Positions 55,735 to 55,826 of a DNA stretch of 55,826 nt are shown here, in pieces. Within the stretch, counting starts at the first letter, position 1; every line of letters begins with the position of its first letter. A program made the translations under genes and the position numbers. Below the pieces are notes generated by a model, which ran no database searches, was not told the DNA's origin, and was given only the letters and a program-made list of their open reading frames with translations. The DNA comes from Chromatium okenii (GTDB lineage: Bacteria > Pseudomonadota > Gammaproteobacteria > Chromatiales > Chromatiaceae): contig NZ_NRRQ01000020.1 in NCBI RefSeq assembly GCF_016583745.1, positions 1 to 55,826 of the forward strand. The letters run 5' to 3'.

Positions 55735-55756
55735 GAAAATGTAGGAGCTTACGACA

Positions 55757-55826
55757 GTGAAACTGTGCAACGAAGACCAACTTTTGAATTTCTTAAGACG
55801 TGAAGAAGACAGTTCAGTTAAGTATA
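55757..55826 (+). CDS. Start of a probable transposase (truncated by window edge)
   Basis: Only 23 residues are visible, beginning with a GTG start and Lys-Leu-Cys-Asn-Glu-Asp. They follow the IS left end directly, with GGAG upstream. No domain can be seen in this length; the assignment as transposase rests on the adjacent terminal repeat. Confidence 0.45.
   Translation, partial: MKLCNEDQLLNFLRREEDSSVKY

Overview
The window looks like chromosomal DNA from a nitrogen-fixing gammaproteobacterium. The evidence is the gammaproteobacterial gene set and order (miaB next to phoH-ybeY-corC, recJ-darP, accA near tilS, opgG-opgH), a nifV-nifW-nifZ-nifM run behind a -24/-12 type promoter, and signs of a PEP-CTERM/exosortase envelope system. 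A sulfur-bacterium or Competibacter-like lineage would fit, but the genus cannot be fixed from sequence alone. GC content is intermediate. No rRNA, tRNA or CRISPR array was recognised.

Left part (1-12.5 kb): the N-terminal two-thirds of a Type ISP restriction-modification enzyme running off the left edge; a short-chain dehydrogenase; an orphan minimal nucleotidyltransferase followed by a 117-bp inverted-repeat element; a leftward group menH-like / folE2 / ispA; an Hpt protein and an unusual response regulator; pyruvate phosphate dikinase; a shortened orphan HicB; and a PEP-CTERM protein. At 12.5-17.5 kb lies a compact three-gene leftward operon: DUF29 protein, coiled-coil AAA+ ATPase, and DUF2357/PD-(D/E)XK nuclease. 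It has the architecture of a McrBC-like defence system.

Middle (17.5-33 kb): a lipoyl-domain dihydrolipoyl dehydrogenase away from its partner genes; a chemoreceptor with a periplasmic CxxCH haem motif; a DamX-like ATPase/SPOR protein; corC, ybeY and phoH; a WGR/beta-propeller gene with its own terminator sitting between phoH and miaB; and opgG-orf-opgH for osmoregulated periplasmic glucans, where a separate small ORF occupies the place of the missing OpgH N-terminal region. At 33-37 kb is the tail of a nif cluster (nifV, TPR-like ORF, nifW, nifZ, nifM) ending in a strong terminator, followed by a convergent hemerythrin-like gene.

Right part (37-55.8 kb): a secreted Met-rich protein, an L,D-transpeptidase, glgC, darP, recJ, glmS, a DUF1631 protein, a Sel1-repeat protein, accA, a coiled-coil PD-(D/E)XK protein, and tilS. 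Then comes a distinctive cassette: a Tat-signal, Cys-containing small protein, a PqqD-like protein, an HprK-related kinase and a family-5 nucleotidyltransferase (the HPr-rel-A set), followed by a PEP-CTERM-associated sugar transferase. A 126-bp inverted-repeat element in that cassette has ends matching the left end of an insertion sequence at the right edge of the window; a trypsin-like protease gene lies in between. The two most interesting loci are the DUF29/AAA+/DUF2357 operon and the Tat-protein/HPr-rel-A/sugar-transferase cassette.
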